DNA of 64,000 nt from Sphingopyxis chilensis (GTDB lineage: Bacteria > Pseudomonadota > Alphaproteobacteria > Sphingomonadales > Sphingomonadaceae): positions 777,501 through 841,500 of the forward strand of contig NZ_CP142394.1 of assembly GCF_035930445.1 (NCBI RefSeq), given 5' to 3'. Positions within the stretch are counted from its first letter, which is position 1, and every line of letters begins with the position of its first letter. Shown here in pieces: positions 26,107 to 33,521 of the stretch. The translations under genes were made by a program, and so were the position numbers. Below the pieces are notes generated by a model that saw only the letters and a list, made by a program, of their open reading frames with translations, had not been told where the DNA came from and ran no database searches.

Positions 26107-27444
26107 CTATTGCACCTTTTCGAGGGCAGCAGGCATCGTCAGGCGGGTGAAATTAATCGCGACCGCAGCCACGAGCCAACTTGCGATGTTAACTGCTGCG
26201 ATTGCAGCCAACGCGTCTCCTTCAAAATAGGCTGTCCCGGATACCGCCCCCACGAGCAACGATCCCAGCCCAAAACCGAACACCTGCACTAGCGCGAATG
26301 CAGCCGATGCCCGGCCACGAAGGTGCGAGGGCGTAAGGATCTGTACGAGGCCCGGAAGAAGCGACGACGCACCCATCGCTAGGCCTATGATTACCCCGGC
26401 CACCGCCACGACTTGGCCTGCCGAGGTTGCCGCCAAGATCAATGGAGAAATAAATATCAACCCCGAGAAAGTACCGAGTGCTGTCTTGAGTGGTCCCAAG
26501 CTAGACGTGGGATCGGCAAAGCGGCGAGACAATATGAAGGCGGCACCCACGCCTAAAACGCTCCCAACAGCGGTGGCGATGCTGAAATCATATCCCGCTC
26601 GTGTAGCCGCGATGTCGAATTGGCGGGGCAGGGCGACGACGAGCCAAGCAAAAAGTCCACCCAGCGCGACTTGCAAAGAGGCCTTCGCGAGCAACAAGGG
26701 CGCCAGTGCCTTCCAAGTTATCCGCGCAAATTCGACTAGGCCGAGTCGGTCAGCGTCATCTTGAGTATCGACCGTCGCCCTGTAACGGGTCCTGATGAAA
26801 AGTGTCATCAGGGATAGCAAGGGGCCGGGCAAGGCCACCGCGACCATCGTAATTCGCCAAGGCTCACCAAGGCTCGCGACCCATGGGCTGCTATTGCGAG
26901 AGAACCAGTCGAGTGCGGCACTAGCCGAAGCAAGTCCTATCGATATCCCCAGCAAAGCAGATACGAAGAAAACAATGTTGCCCGTGACCCACAGCCGACG
27001 TGGAAAAACGTCGGGGATCAAGGCATAGGCGATTGGGACCAAGGTCGCTTCGCCAACCGTCCTGACAATGCTCGCAACTAGTAGCTGGTTATAGGTCTGC
27101 GAGAGCCCGCAAGCAGCTGTTGCCGCGCTCCATAGCGATATCCCAATTGCCAGTATCAGTGGACGACTAAACCGGTCAGCCAAGAAGCCCACCAAGATGA
27201 TTGCGAGCGGTGCGAAAATTGCGGCCCCCAATCCTAGCACCATCCCGATCTGCGGATCAGTTAACGACAACGATGTCCCAATTTGCGCGGCGGCGATCGC
27301 GATGACCTGCTTGTCTACGTAGGCCATGAGGTAGGCCGCGACCAACACGCCCAGTGCGTACCACGCTGCCCCGAGGTGCTCCGGCGTGGACCCGACACCC
27401 GTCGCTTCGATGGCGCGCGCGCCAGGCGCAATGTGAGCCTCCAT
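26107..27444 (-). CDS. MFS transporter (spinster-like)
   Basis: The 445-residue membrane protein has about 12 hydrophobic helices. It shows the major-facilitator motif VGFLADRFSRPLILAIG between helices 2 and 3, and AYVDKQVIAIAAAQI in helix 1, resembling the spinster-type MFS frequent in sphingomonad catabolic clusters. The inferred role is inner-membrane transport of the cluster's substrate after TonB-dependent uptake. An 11-bp putative GntR operator lies 86 bp upstream of its ATG. It is transcribed with the M20 deacylase. Confidence 0.88.
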   Translation of the reverse strand: MEAHIAPGARAIEATGVGSTPEHLGAAWYALGVLVAAYLMAYVDKQVIAIAAAQIGTSLSLTDPQIGMVLGLGAAIFAPLAIILVGFLADRFSRPLILAIGISLWSAATAACGLSQTYNQLLVASIVRTVGEATLVPIAYALIPDVFPRRLWVTGNIVFFVSALLGISIGLASASAALDWFSRNSSPWVASLGEPWRITMVAVALPGPLLSLMTLFIRTRYRATVDTQDDADRLGLVEFARITWKALAPLLLAKASLQVALGGLFAWLVVALPRQFDIAATRAGYDFSIATAVGSVLGVGAAFILSRRFADPTSSLGPLKTALGTFSGLIFISPLILAATSAGQVVAVAGVIIGLAMGASSLLPGLVQILTPSHLRGRASAAFALVQVFGFGLGSLLVGAVSGTAYFEGDALAAIAAVNIASWLVAAVAINFTRLTMPAALEKVQ

Positions 27445-27529
27445 GTTAAGCGGCCGCCGAGATAGAACGTCGAGGAACGATGCGATGTCGAACGGATGCT
27501 TTCACAATCCCAACTCCTTGTTTTGCACT

Positions 27530-27540
27530 TTTTATACAAT
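27530..27540. promoter_or_regulatory. Putative GntR operator upstream of the MFS gene
   Basis: TTTTATACAAT at 27530-27540 is identical to 11-mers at 28391-28401 (opposite orientation) and 33346-33356, all in promoter regions of this cluster. Similarity to one neighbour extends outward (TGCAC-type bases before the T run). Binding by the FCD-GntR regulator encoded nearby is inferred. Confidence 0.6.
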
Positions 27541-27624
27541 TTAGAAAATTGGCGACGTTGTCAACTGGCTTGGAGTGTTGTGAAATTGATTTGCAGAGGG
27601 CCTGGCCGGCTACAGCTGTCTACC

Positions 27625-28308
27625 CTAGGATTGCTCTAGCAATCGGAACAGGTCATCGCGCGCACGCTCGATGTGATCGCGGGTCAGTGCGGCTGCGAGG
27701 TGTGGGGACCGGTTAGAACATAGTGCAAGCAAGTTGCTATGGTCTTCCTTTGCCTGGTCGACGCCGGTCCCTAGGGTCAGCACAGTCCTCGTGTAGCGGG
27801 CGGTTTTCGTGAGCAAGCCCCTCACTATTTCTAAGGCCGTCGTACGACCCGACGGGCTGTAGAGCGCCATGTGAAAACGCGTGTTACCTTCTCCCCAGGC
27901 TGGGTGTGCCGCGCCACTTATTTCGCGGTCGTAAGCGCTGAGCTCGATCTTGGCTTTTTCGATGTCCTCTTGAGTCATACGTGGAATCGCGCGGGCGATA
28001 AGGTCAGGTTCTAACATGGCCCTCAGCTCGAAAAGCTCAAGGATCTCGTCGTGGGAGAGGCCCGTCACTACGTAACCGCGATGCCGGATGCCGGCGATCA
28101 ATCCCTCCGCTTCGAGTCTAGAAAGAGCCTCGCGTAAGGGGCTGCGGCTCACGCCTAAACGGGCGGCTATCTCATCTTGGCGAAGTGCTTTGCCATCGGG
28201 TAGCTCCCCAGAGATGATCATTCGGCGCAGTTGATCAGTGGTGCTGTCACCAAGGGTCAACCGTTCTACCTTTTCCGACGGCCTGACGCCGACGTCCTGT
28301 TCTGCCAT
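27625..28308 (-). CDS. GntR-family transcriptional regulator, FCD (FadR) subfamily
   Basis: The 227-residue regulator has an N-terminal winged helix (TTDQLRRMIISGELPDGKALRQ, then DEIAARLGVSRSPLREALSR and LEAEGLIAGIRHRGYVV) and an all-helical FCD ligand domain (ELFELRAMLEPDLIARAIPR; GEGNTRFHMALYSPSG; HSNLLALCSNRSPHLAAALT). The start is taken at ATG 28308 (MAEQDVGVRPSEKVERL); the frame is open for 159 codons further upstream, but that part is antisense to the serine hydrolase gene. It lies between two divergent transcription units of the cluster, and putative operators lie on both sides, so it probably controls them and itself. Confidence 0.92.
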   Translation of the reverse strand: MAEQDVGVRPSEKVERLTLGDSTTDQLRRMIISGELPDGKALRQDEIAARLGVSRSPLREALSRLEAEGLIAGIRHRGYVVTGLSHDEILELFELRAMLEPDLIARAIPRMTQEDIEKAKIELSAYDREISGAAHPAWGEGNTRFHMALYSPSGRTTALEIVRGLLTKTARYTRTVLTLGTGVDQAKEDHSNLLALCSNRSPHLAAALTRDHIERARDDLFRLLEQS

Positions 28309-28390
28309 TCTTAGCCCCGCGATATCTTTCAAGTTGAATAACGGCCTTGAGAACCGAGTTAACCCATGATAGCAGCCTTGAACGATAAAG

Positions 28391-28401
28391 ATTGTATAAA
28401 A
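28391..28401. promoter_or_regulatory. Putative GntR operator between gntR and the serine hydrolase
   Basis: ATTGTATAAAA, the reverse complement of TTTTATACAAT, lies between the divergent regulator and hydrolase starts, 23 bp before GTG 28424. It shares 17-bp similarity with the MFS site in the form ATTGTATAAAANGTGCA. Overlap with the promoter would fit repression. Confidence 0.6.
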
Positions 28402-28423
28402 TGTGCAGTGGTGAGGAATCAAA

Positions 28424-29794
28424 GTGGTGGACATCGACGCAACGCATGACTTTGAAAGCGCGCTTCGCGAATTGGCGGCCTCGCTTGGCGTGACCGGGGC
28501 GTCATTTGCGTACTGGGACGGGATGCAAATGCGTTCCGCGGTTGCGGGAGTTCGCAACAGTGTCACGGGCGATGCCGTCACGATCGACACCGTCATGCAT
28601 ATCGGTTCAATCACGAAGCTGATGAATGCCGTGCTTTTTTTGCAGCTGGTCGACGATGGTCTCATGGATCTTGACGACCCGGTGACGAAACATGTCCCGG
28701 AATTACGCCTTCGTGACGAGTCTGCACTTGGACGTATAACGTGCAGGATGCTCATCAACCACACGAGCGGTATCGATTGCGACATGCTGACTGACCATGG
28801 TGCTGACCAAGAGCGTATAGTCGACCTGGTGGCTCGTTGCGGCGAAGTTGGCCAACTCCATGCGCCGGGAGAAGATGTCTCCTATTCGAATCTGGCGACT
28901 TGCATCGCCGGGTACGTCACCCAAAAGCTGCGTGGGCGGAGCTGGTACGAGCTCGTCAAGGAGCGAATATTCAAGCCACTCGGTTTGCTCCATGCGCTCG
29001 TGGACATCACGGAGGTGCCGAGATTCAGGTGTAGTGTTGGCGATATATGGGACTATGCGGAAGGTCGAAACATCCAGACGTCTCGCCCCTTCCTGCCACT
29101 CAGTTTCGCTTCCTGCGGCACCACGGCGATGATGAGTGCAGGTGACCTAGTGACTTTCGCACGCGCGTTAGTACCGGGTGACACGAGCAGCAAGGGCACG
29201 CAATTGCTCTCGCGAGAATTATCTCGAGCAATGACGCGCCCGTCGGCAAAATTGGCGGCCATGGATGCTTCCTGGGGACTTGGCTGGCTCGTGATGCCAT
29301 CGGGTGTCCTTTGGCATGGCGGTGCTGGTCCTGGCGTGGCGTCGGTGCTTTATGCGCATGAGCCTACTGGCCGCGTGATGGCCTTACTCACTAATTGTGA
29401 CCGGGGTGGGCGTTTGCACGCCGCGATGTGCGAGCCGATAATTTCGACTTGGACCGGAAATCCCGTGCCTGGGCGTACGCCTCAGGCATCAATGCCCCGC
29501 GATCTTAAGCCTTATACTGGCGTATTCGGAAACAACCTGCAGTTTCAGCAAGTGGAGATTGGTGAAGAGGGGCTCACGCTCCGTTCTGGAATGGACCACG
29601 CGCTTTACGATCGCGGCGATCGCCTTTCTCCTGCGGTCAGATTGTTTCCCATCGGGGAGCATCGTTTCGAAATGTTCTCCGATCTCAATCAAAAGGGCGC
29701 CGAGTTCCTATTTTCTGAACCCGACCGCAATGGACAGATGACCAAGCTCCATTCTGGCGTCAGGCTGTTCAGACGGCGAACCTTGGGAAATTGA
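28424..29794 (+). CDS. Serine hydrolase of the beta-lactamase/penicillin-binding fold (class C-like)
   Basis: The 456-residue protein has the three active-site elements of the S12/class C fold: SxxK as SITK (about 62-65, in HIGSITKLMNAVLF), YxN as YSN (DVSYSNLATCIAGYV), and HxG as HGG (VLWHGGAGPGVASV). A C-terminal beta-barrel-like domain follows (PYTGVFGNNLQFQQVEIGEE). No signal peptide is evident, suggesting a cytoplasmic location. Enzymes of this fold in catabolic clusters hydrolyse peptides, amides or esters rather than acting as penicillin-binding proteins. It is the first gene of the four-gene plus-strand operon; GTG is the likely start. Confidence 0.88.
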   Translation: MVDIDATHDFESALRELAASLGVTGASFAYWDGMQMRSAVAGVRNSVTGDAVTIDTVMHIGSITKLMNAVLFLQLVDDGLMDLDDPVTKHVPELRLRDESALGRITCRMLINHTSGIDCDMLTDHGADQERIVDLVARCGEVGQLHAPGEDVSYSNLATCIAGYVTQKLRGRSWYELVKERIFKPLGLLHALVDITEVPRFRCSVGDIWDYAEGRNIQTSRPFLPLSFASCGTTAMMSAGDLVTFARALVPGDTSSKGTQLLSRELSRAMTRPSAKLAAMDASWGLGWLVMPSGVLWHGGAGPGVASVLYAHEPTGRVMALLTNCDRGGRLHAAMCEPIISTWTGNPVPGRTPQASMPRDLKPYTGVFGNNLQFQQVEIGEEGLTLRSGMDHALYDRGDRLSPAVRLFPIGEHRFEMFSDLNQKGAEFLFSEPDRNGQMTKLHSGVRLFRRRTLGN

Positions 29795-29820
29795 AGAGCT
29801 CTTGTCGATAGGGGGTAAAG

Positions 29821-30993
29821 GTGACTTCGTCCGCTTCTTTGAAAGCTCGCCGTCCTGGCCGATATTCTTTTGGTATGTCGGACGCCGAGGAAAGCCGGGC
29901 AGCAAAGCTGCACCGCGAGGCGATCGTGATCGACTTGCTATCCCAGCGGGCAGGCGCACGCATTTTTGATCACTATCCGTCCGGACTGCGGGCGGACCTG
30001 GATGCGCGGATCAACGCTTCTAACAATATCTACGAACGCTACTCAATCGCCGTGAACTGGCCATACGACATGGCTCTCTCGGGACAGTCTGGCCTGATAT
30101 ACGATTGGTATCGCGAAGCAGGACTGTCGATCATCTCGCACCAGCTGCCGATCTTCGAGGACCCGCTGCAAGGTATCGATGCGACACCTTACCTAGACGG
30201 AAATCGCATGCGCCTCGTGACGACCGCGGCGGAAATGCGCGCTGCCAAGGCCGACAACGTAATTGGCTCGTTCGCCAACTACCAGCCACTCGTCTCCATT
30301 CCGAACGACCTAAGCGCTATCACGCGAGCGTTTGAAAAGGGTCTTCGGTCTCTCATGCTCACATATAATAGCATGACCTCTGTTGGCTCCGGCTGTACCG
30401 AGCGGGCCGACGCCGGCCTTTCGCATCACGGCGTCCGCGTAGTGAAGCACTGCAATGAACTCGGTGTAATAGTTGATACGAGCCACTGCGGGCCACAAAC
30501 GACTCTCGACGCTTGCAGGTTCTCCAAGAAGCCGGTCACGGCAAATCACACAAGCGCCAAGGGATTGTTCAGCCACTCTCGTGGCAAGGACGACGATTGT
30601 TTAAAGGCCATTGCAGGGACTGGTGGCTTGATCGGCGTTCTCGCCGTGCCTGCGTACCTAACCGATAGCAATAAGCCATCGATTGAGCACATGCTGGATC
30701 ACATTGAGTACATTGCCGGGCTGGTTGGCTGGCAGCATGTCGCGATAGGGACCGATTGGCCGCTCCAGGCACCGATAGAAATCCAACGCCCCCTATTTTC
30801 GCCCAGCAATGCCGACACGGGGTTTCGCGCCGAGGACGCCTTGGACGTGGAGGTCAATCTCGATGGATTCGACGATTGCCGAGACATGCCCAATATCACC
30901 CGTGGCCTCGTGTCCCGCGGATGGTCGGACGAGGCCGTAATAGCTGTCCTCGGCGAAAATGCACTGCGTGTATTCGCCGCGGTGTGCGGTTGA
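29821..30993 (+). CDS. Divergent M19 (renal dipeptidase-like) protein
   Basis: The 390-residue TIM-barrel amidohydrolase is recognisable as M19 by GVIVDTSHCGPQTTLDA (a metal His), KPVTANHTSAKG, HVAIGTDWPL and VLGENALRVFA. The early HxD metal motif is absent (AIVIDLLSQRAG instead) and the usual bridging-Glu segment reads NVIGSFANYQPLV, so the binuclear zinc site looks incomplete. It may act on an unusual dipeptide or have a changed chemistry. GTG 29821 with AGGGGG upstream is preferred over ATG 29875. It follows the serine hydrolase by 26 bp. Confidence 0.78.
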   Translation: MTSSASLKARRPGRYSFGMSDAEESRAAKLHREAIVIDLLSQRAGARIFDHYPSGLRADLDARINASNNIYERYSIAVNWPYDMALSGQSGLIYDWYREAGLSIISHQLPIFEDPLQGIDATPYLDGNRMRLVTTAAEMRAAKADNVIGSFANYQPLVSIPNDLSAITRAFEKGLRSLMLTYNSMTSVGSGCTERADAGLSHHGVRVVKHCNELGVIVDTSHCGPQTTLDACRFSKKPVTANHTSAKGLFSHSRGKDDDCLKAIAGTGGLIGVLAVPAYLTDSNKPSIEHMLDHIEYIAGLVGWQHVAIGTDWPLQAPIEIQRPLFSPSNADTGFRAEDALDVEVNLDGFDDCRDMPNITRGLVSRGWSDEAVIAVLGENALRVFAAVCG

Positions 30994-31002
30994 AGGCGAT
31001 AC

Positions 31003-31989
31003 ATGGACACGCTGTATACACCGTCGCAACCAGCAATTGTTCTCGATGACCAGGCCGTCGCCGAACGGCTCCCGTGGGTCGATCTACTCGAGGCGATTGA
31101 GCACGCCGTTGGCGCGACTGTCGTTGCGCCCAGGAGACACCGGCACAAGATCTCTTCGCTCTCGGGTGAAGTGGGCGAGTTTCTTATCATGCCTGCTTGG
31201 CAGGATGATCAGGTCCTGGGCTTAAAGCTGGTCACCTATTGGTCGCAAAATAGCCAGCTTGGTCAACCTACTCACGGTGCGAGCTATATTCTCTTGGACG
31301 CGCGATCGGGGCAATTGAGGGCGATGATCGCGGCCGAGACGCTGACTCATAGGCGAACGGCAGCACTGTCAATCTTGTCCGCGCGGCGCTTAGCACACCC
31401 AGATGCGAGACGACTGTCCGTGCTGGGGGCGGGGCCGCTGGCTGAGTCGCTAGTGCGCGGTCATTTTGCGAGTGGGCGTTTTGCGAGCATAACAGTGCAT
31501 GCAAGGTCAACAGCTCGTGCCGAGGTGCTCGTTGGCCGGTTAAACGCAGACGGGATCGATTGTGCGCTGGAATCGGATCTGGAAAGCGCCGTGTCCGGCG
31601 CGGACATGATCGCGTCGGCAACTGCGGCGAACGAGCCATTCCTCCACGGCGACTGGCTATCGCCCAGCGCACACATCGACCTGTTTGGAAGCTTTACTCC
31701 GCGAATGCGGGAAAGCGACGATCGACTTATGAGTCGTGCTTCCGAGATCTGGGTGGATACCCTCTCTGCCGTAGACGAGTCAGGCGACCTGATTGATGCG
31801 ATCGCTGCCGGCGTTATCAACCGGGCCAGCGTAAGCGGAGATTTCGCTAGCCTGCTAGCCAAGAAGGGCGACCGTGTAGGGGGGATATCGGTATTCAAAT
31901 CGGTCGGAATAGCGGCAGCCGATTTCGCAGCTGCGAAGTTGGTCCTGGGGCTTAGCCAAGGGCATGATAAAGTGCCGCCTGGTGCTTGA
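31003..31989 (+). CDS. Ornithine cyclodeaminase / mu-crystallin family protein
   Basis: The 328-residue NAD(P)-dependent enzyme shows the family's substrate lobe (RHRHKISSLSGEVGEFLIMP; LGLKLVTYW) and a Rossmann segment LSVLGAGPLAESLVRGH, then ADMIASATAANEPFL and HIDLFGSFTPRMRESDD. Family members include ornithine cyclodeaminase, alanine dehydrogenase and ketimine or imino-acid reductases. With the adjacent DadA-like flavoenzyme, a role in processing an imine or amino acid is plausible, but the substrate is unknown. It lies 9 bp after the M19-like gene and overlaps the next by 26 bp. Confidence 0.88.
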   Translation: MDTLYTPSQPAIVLDDQAVAERLPWVDLLEAIEHAVGATVVAPRRHRHKISSLSGEVGEFLIMPAWQDDQVLGLKLVTYWSQNSQLGQPTHGASYILLDARSGQLRAMIAAETLTHRRTAALSILSARRLAHPDARRLSVLGAGPLAESLVRGHFASGRFASITVHARSTARAEVLVGRLNADGIDCALESDLESAVSGADMIASATAANEPFLHGDWLSPSAHIDLFGSFTPRMRESDDRLMSRASEIWVDTLSAVDESGDLIDAIAAGVINRASVSGDFASLLAKKGDRVGGISVFKSVGIAAADFAAAKLVLGLSQGHDKVPPGA

Positions 31990-33271
31990 TGCGGCTCGCC
32001 TTGAAGGACGCGAGTCGCGCGAATCAATGATAGTCGTGGGCGGAGGAGTGGTCGGCTTGGCCACGGCGCTAACCCTTACGTTGCGAGGTATCACCGTCAC
32101 GCTGATCGATGCCGGTGCACCAGGTGGGGGGTGTTCAAGCGGGAATGCCGGCGTCATCGCGACCTCTTTCGTATTACCGTTATCCAACATTCACACGCTG
32201 GTCCGCGTACCGCGGATGCTGCTGGACCCTCTTGGCCCGCTTTCAATTCGGTCCTCGGATTTGCCGTCACTGGCACCTTGGCTGTTCCGGTACGCTCTGA
32301 ATGCGCTTCCGGGGGCCCAGCTGAAGTCGATCGAGGGATTGAAAGCGATCAACGCCCGGGCGCTGGTTGCCTGGCGCGAATTACTGCTCGCAGCGGGAGC
32401 AAGTAGTCTCCTGTCCGAGCGCGGGATGCTTGAAGTCAGTCCCTCCCTTGATCTCGGCGCGGAACGATCCCTTAGGGCGTTGGCGCGCCGTCTTTCTGAC
32501 CAGCAAGCAGCCGTCGAGCTGTTGGATCCATTGCAGGCGGGAGAACTAGAGCCGCTATTGTCTGGCCGTATCGGGGCAGCGCTTTTCCATGGCCGGGTCG
32601 CCCACGTCAGCGACCCGATGGCTGTCAACAGCGCCTTACTATCGGCGTTCGTCGAACGAGGCGGCAAGATGAAACAAGCACGTGTCGTGTCCATAAACCC
32701 ACGCGTGAACGGCGTAACTATCACGACGGGGGACCAGTGCCTCGGCGCCGATCGCGTCGTAGTCTGCGCCGGCTTCTGGTCAGCCGATCTCCTTCGCCCG
32801 CTCGGAGTGCGTGTGCCGATCGCGGCAGAGCGAGGCTATCATTTCATGATGCGGGAAGTCGCGCACAGGCCTTCGCGGCCAATATCATTTCACCGGGAAT
32901 CTTTCTTGGCCTCGCCTCTCGGCAACGGGTTGCGCTTGGCCGGGACTGTCGAATTAGCAAAGCCGACTTCTCTTCCTAGCTGGCGGCGCGCCGACCAATT
33001 GCGAGAGCTTGCGGGAAGGTACGTCGATGACTGGGCGGCCGGACAAGGCGAACGATGGATGGGGTGTCGCCCCTCTTTTCCTGACAGCCTACCCGCGATC
33101 GGGCGCCTGTCTCGCGATAACCGCGTCCTATACGCATTCGGTCATCAACATCTTGGTCTGACGCAAGCAGCCGTTACGGGCCAAGCCGTTGCTGCCCTCC
33201 TGGGAAGCGGAGATCCGCCCTTTCCCCTGAACATCTGTTCCTTAGAACGCTTTAGCAGTGGGAAGCGCTGA
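31964..33271 (+). CDS. FAD-dependent D-amino-acid dehydrogenase-like oxidoreductase (DadA/DAO family)
   Basis: The 435-residue flavoprotein has the N-terminal dinucleotide-binding motif MIVVGGGVVGLATALTLTLR, then GCSSGNAGVIA as in DadA, a central ADRVVVCAGFWSADLLRPLG, and the C-terminal MGCRPSFPDSLPAIGRLSRD / FGHQHLGLTQAAVTGQAVA. It should oxidise an amino acid, probably a D-isomer or N-substituted one, at the membrane or in the cytoplasm. ATG 31964 overlaps the previous gene; internal ATG 32027, directly before the beta strand, is an alternative start. It is the last gene of the operon. Confidence 0.88.
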   Translation: MIKCRLVLDAARLEGRESRESMIVVGGGVVGLATALTLTLRGITVTLIDAGAPGGGCSSGNAGVIATSFVLPLSNIHTLVRVPRMLLDPLGPLSIRSSDLPSLAPWLFRYALNALPGAQLKSIEGLKAINARALVAWRELLLAAGASSLLSERGMLEVSPSLDLGAERSLRALARRLSDQQAAVELLDPLQAGELEPLLSGRIGAALFHGRVAHVSDPMAVNSALLSAFVERGGKMKQARVVSINPRVNGVTITTGDQCLGADRVVVCAGFWSADLLRPLGVRVPIAAERGYHFMMREVAHRPSRPISFHRESFLASPLGNGLRLAGTVELAKPTSLPSWRRADQLRELAGRYVDDWAAGQGERWMGCRPSFPDSLPAIGRLSRDNRVLYAFGHQHLGLTQAAVTGQAVAALLGSGDPPFPLNICSLERFSSGKR

Positions 33272-33345
33272 CACGGAAATCGCGCGGCCAGCCTAGGTCG
33301 ACCACCGCGATGACCTGGAGCCAAGCAACAGTTCGCGAGCAATAA

Positions 33346-33356
33346 TTTTATACAAT
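33346..33356. promoter_or_regulatory. Putative GntR operator upstream of the TonB receptor
   Basis: TTTTATACAAT at 33346-33356 is the third copy of the shared 11-mer, 166 bp before the receptor ATG. It lies in an AT-rich patch (ATAATTTTATACAATATTAT), a plausible promoter region. The rest of the 250-bp gap 33272-33521 shows no gene. Confidence 0.6.
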
Positions 33357-33521
33357 ATTATACGCACGCGAAGCTGGAGCGCGACATCTTGAGCAAATTT
33401 TCGACCGGAAAGGGCAAATTTCTGCGGCAAACCCTGAATCCGATCTTTATTTTGGATAAAATATGCATTACTGCCGGGTGCGGCCTGAGCGAATCAGGCT
33501 TGACGAGCCAGGGAGGGCAAA

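Noticed and set aside
26387..26764. Plus-strand open frame within the MFS gene
   Set aside because: It is antisense to clear membrane helices of the transporter and has no start signal.
24870..33271. Microcystin-degradation (mlr) cluster
   Set aside because: A beta-lactamase-fold hydrolase and an MFS transporter are shared in general type, but there is no MlrA-like membrane protease or MlrC-like M81 protease.
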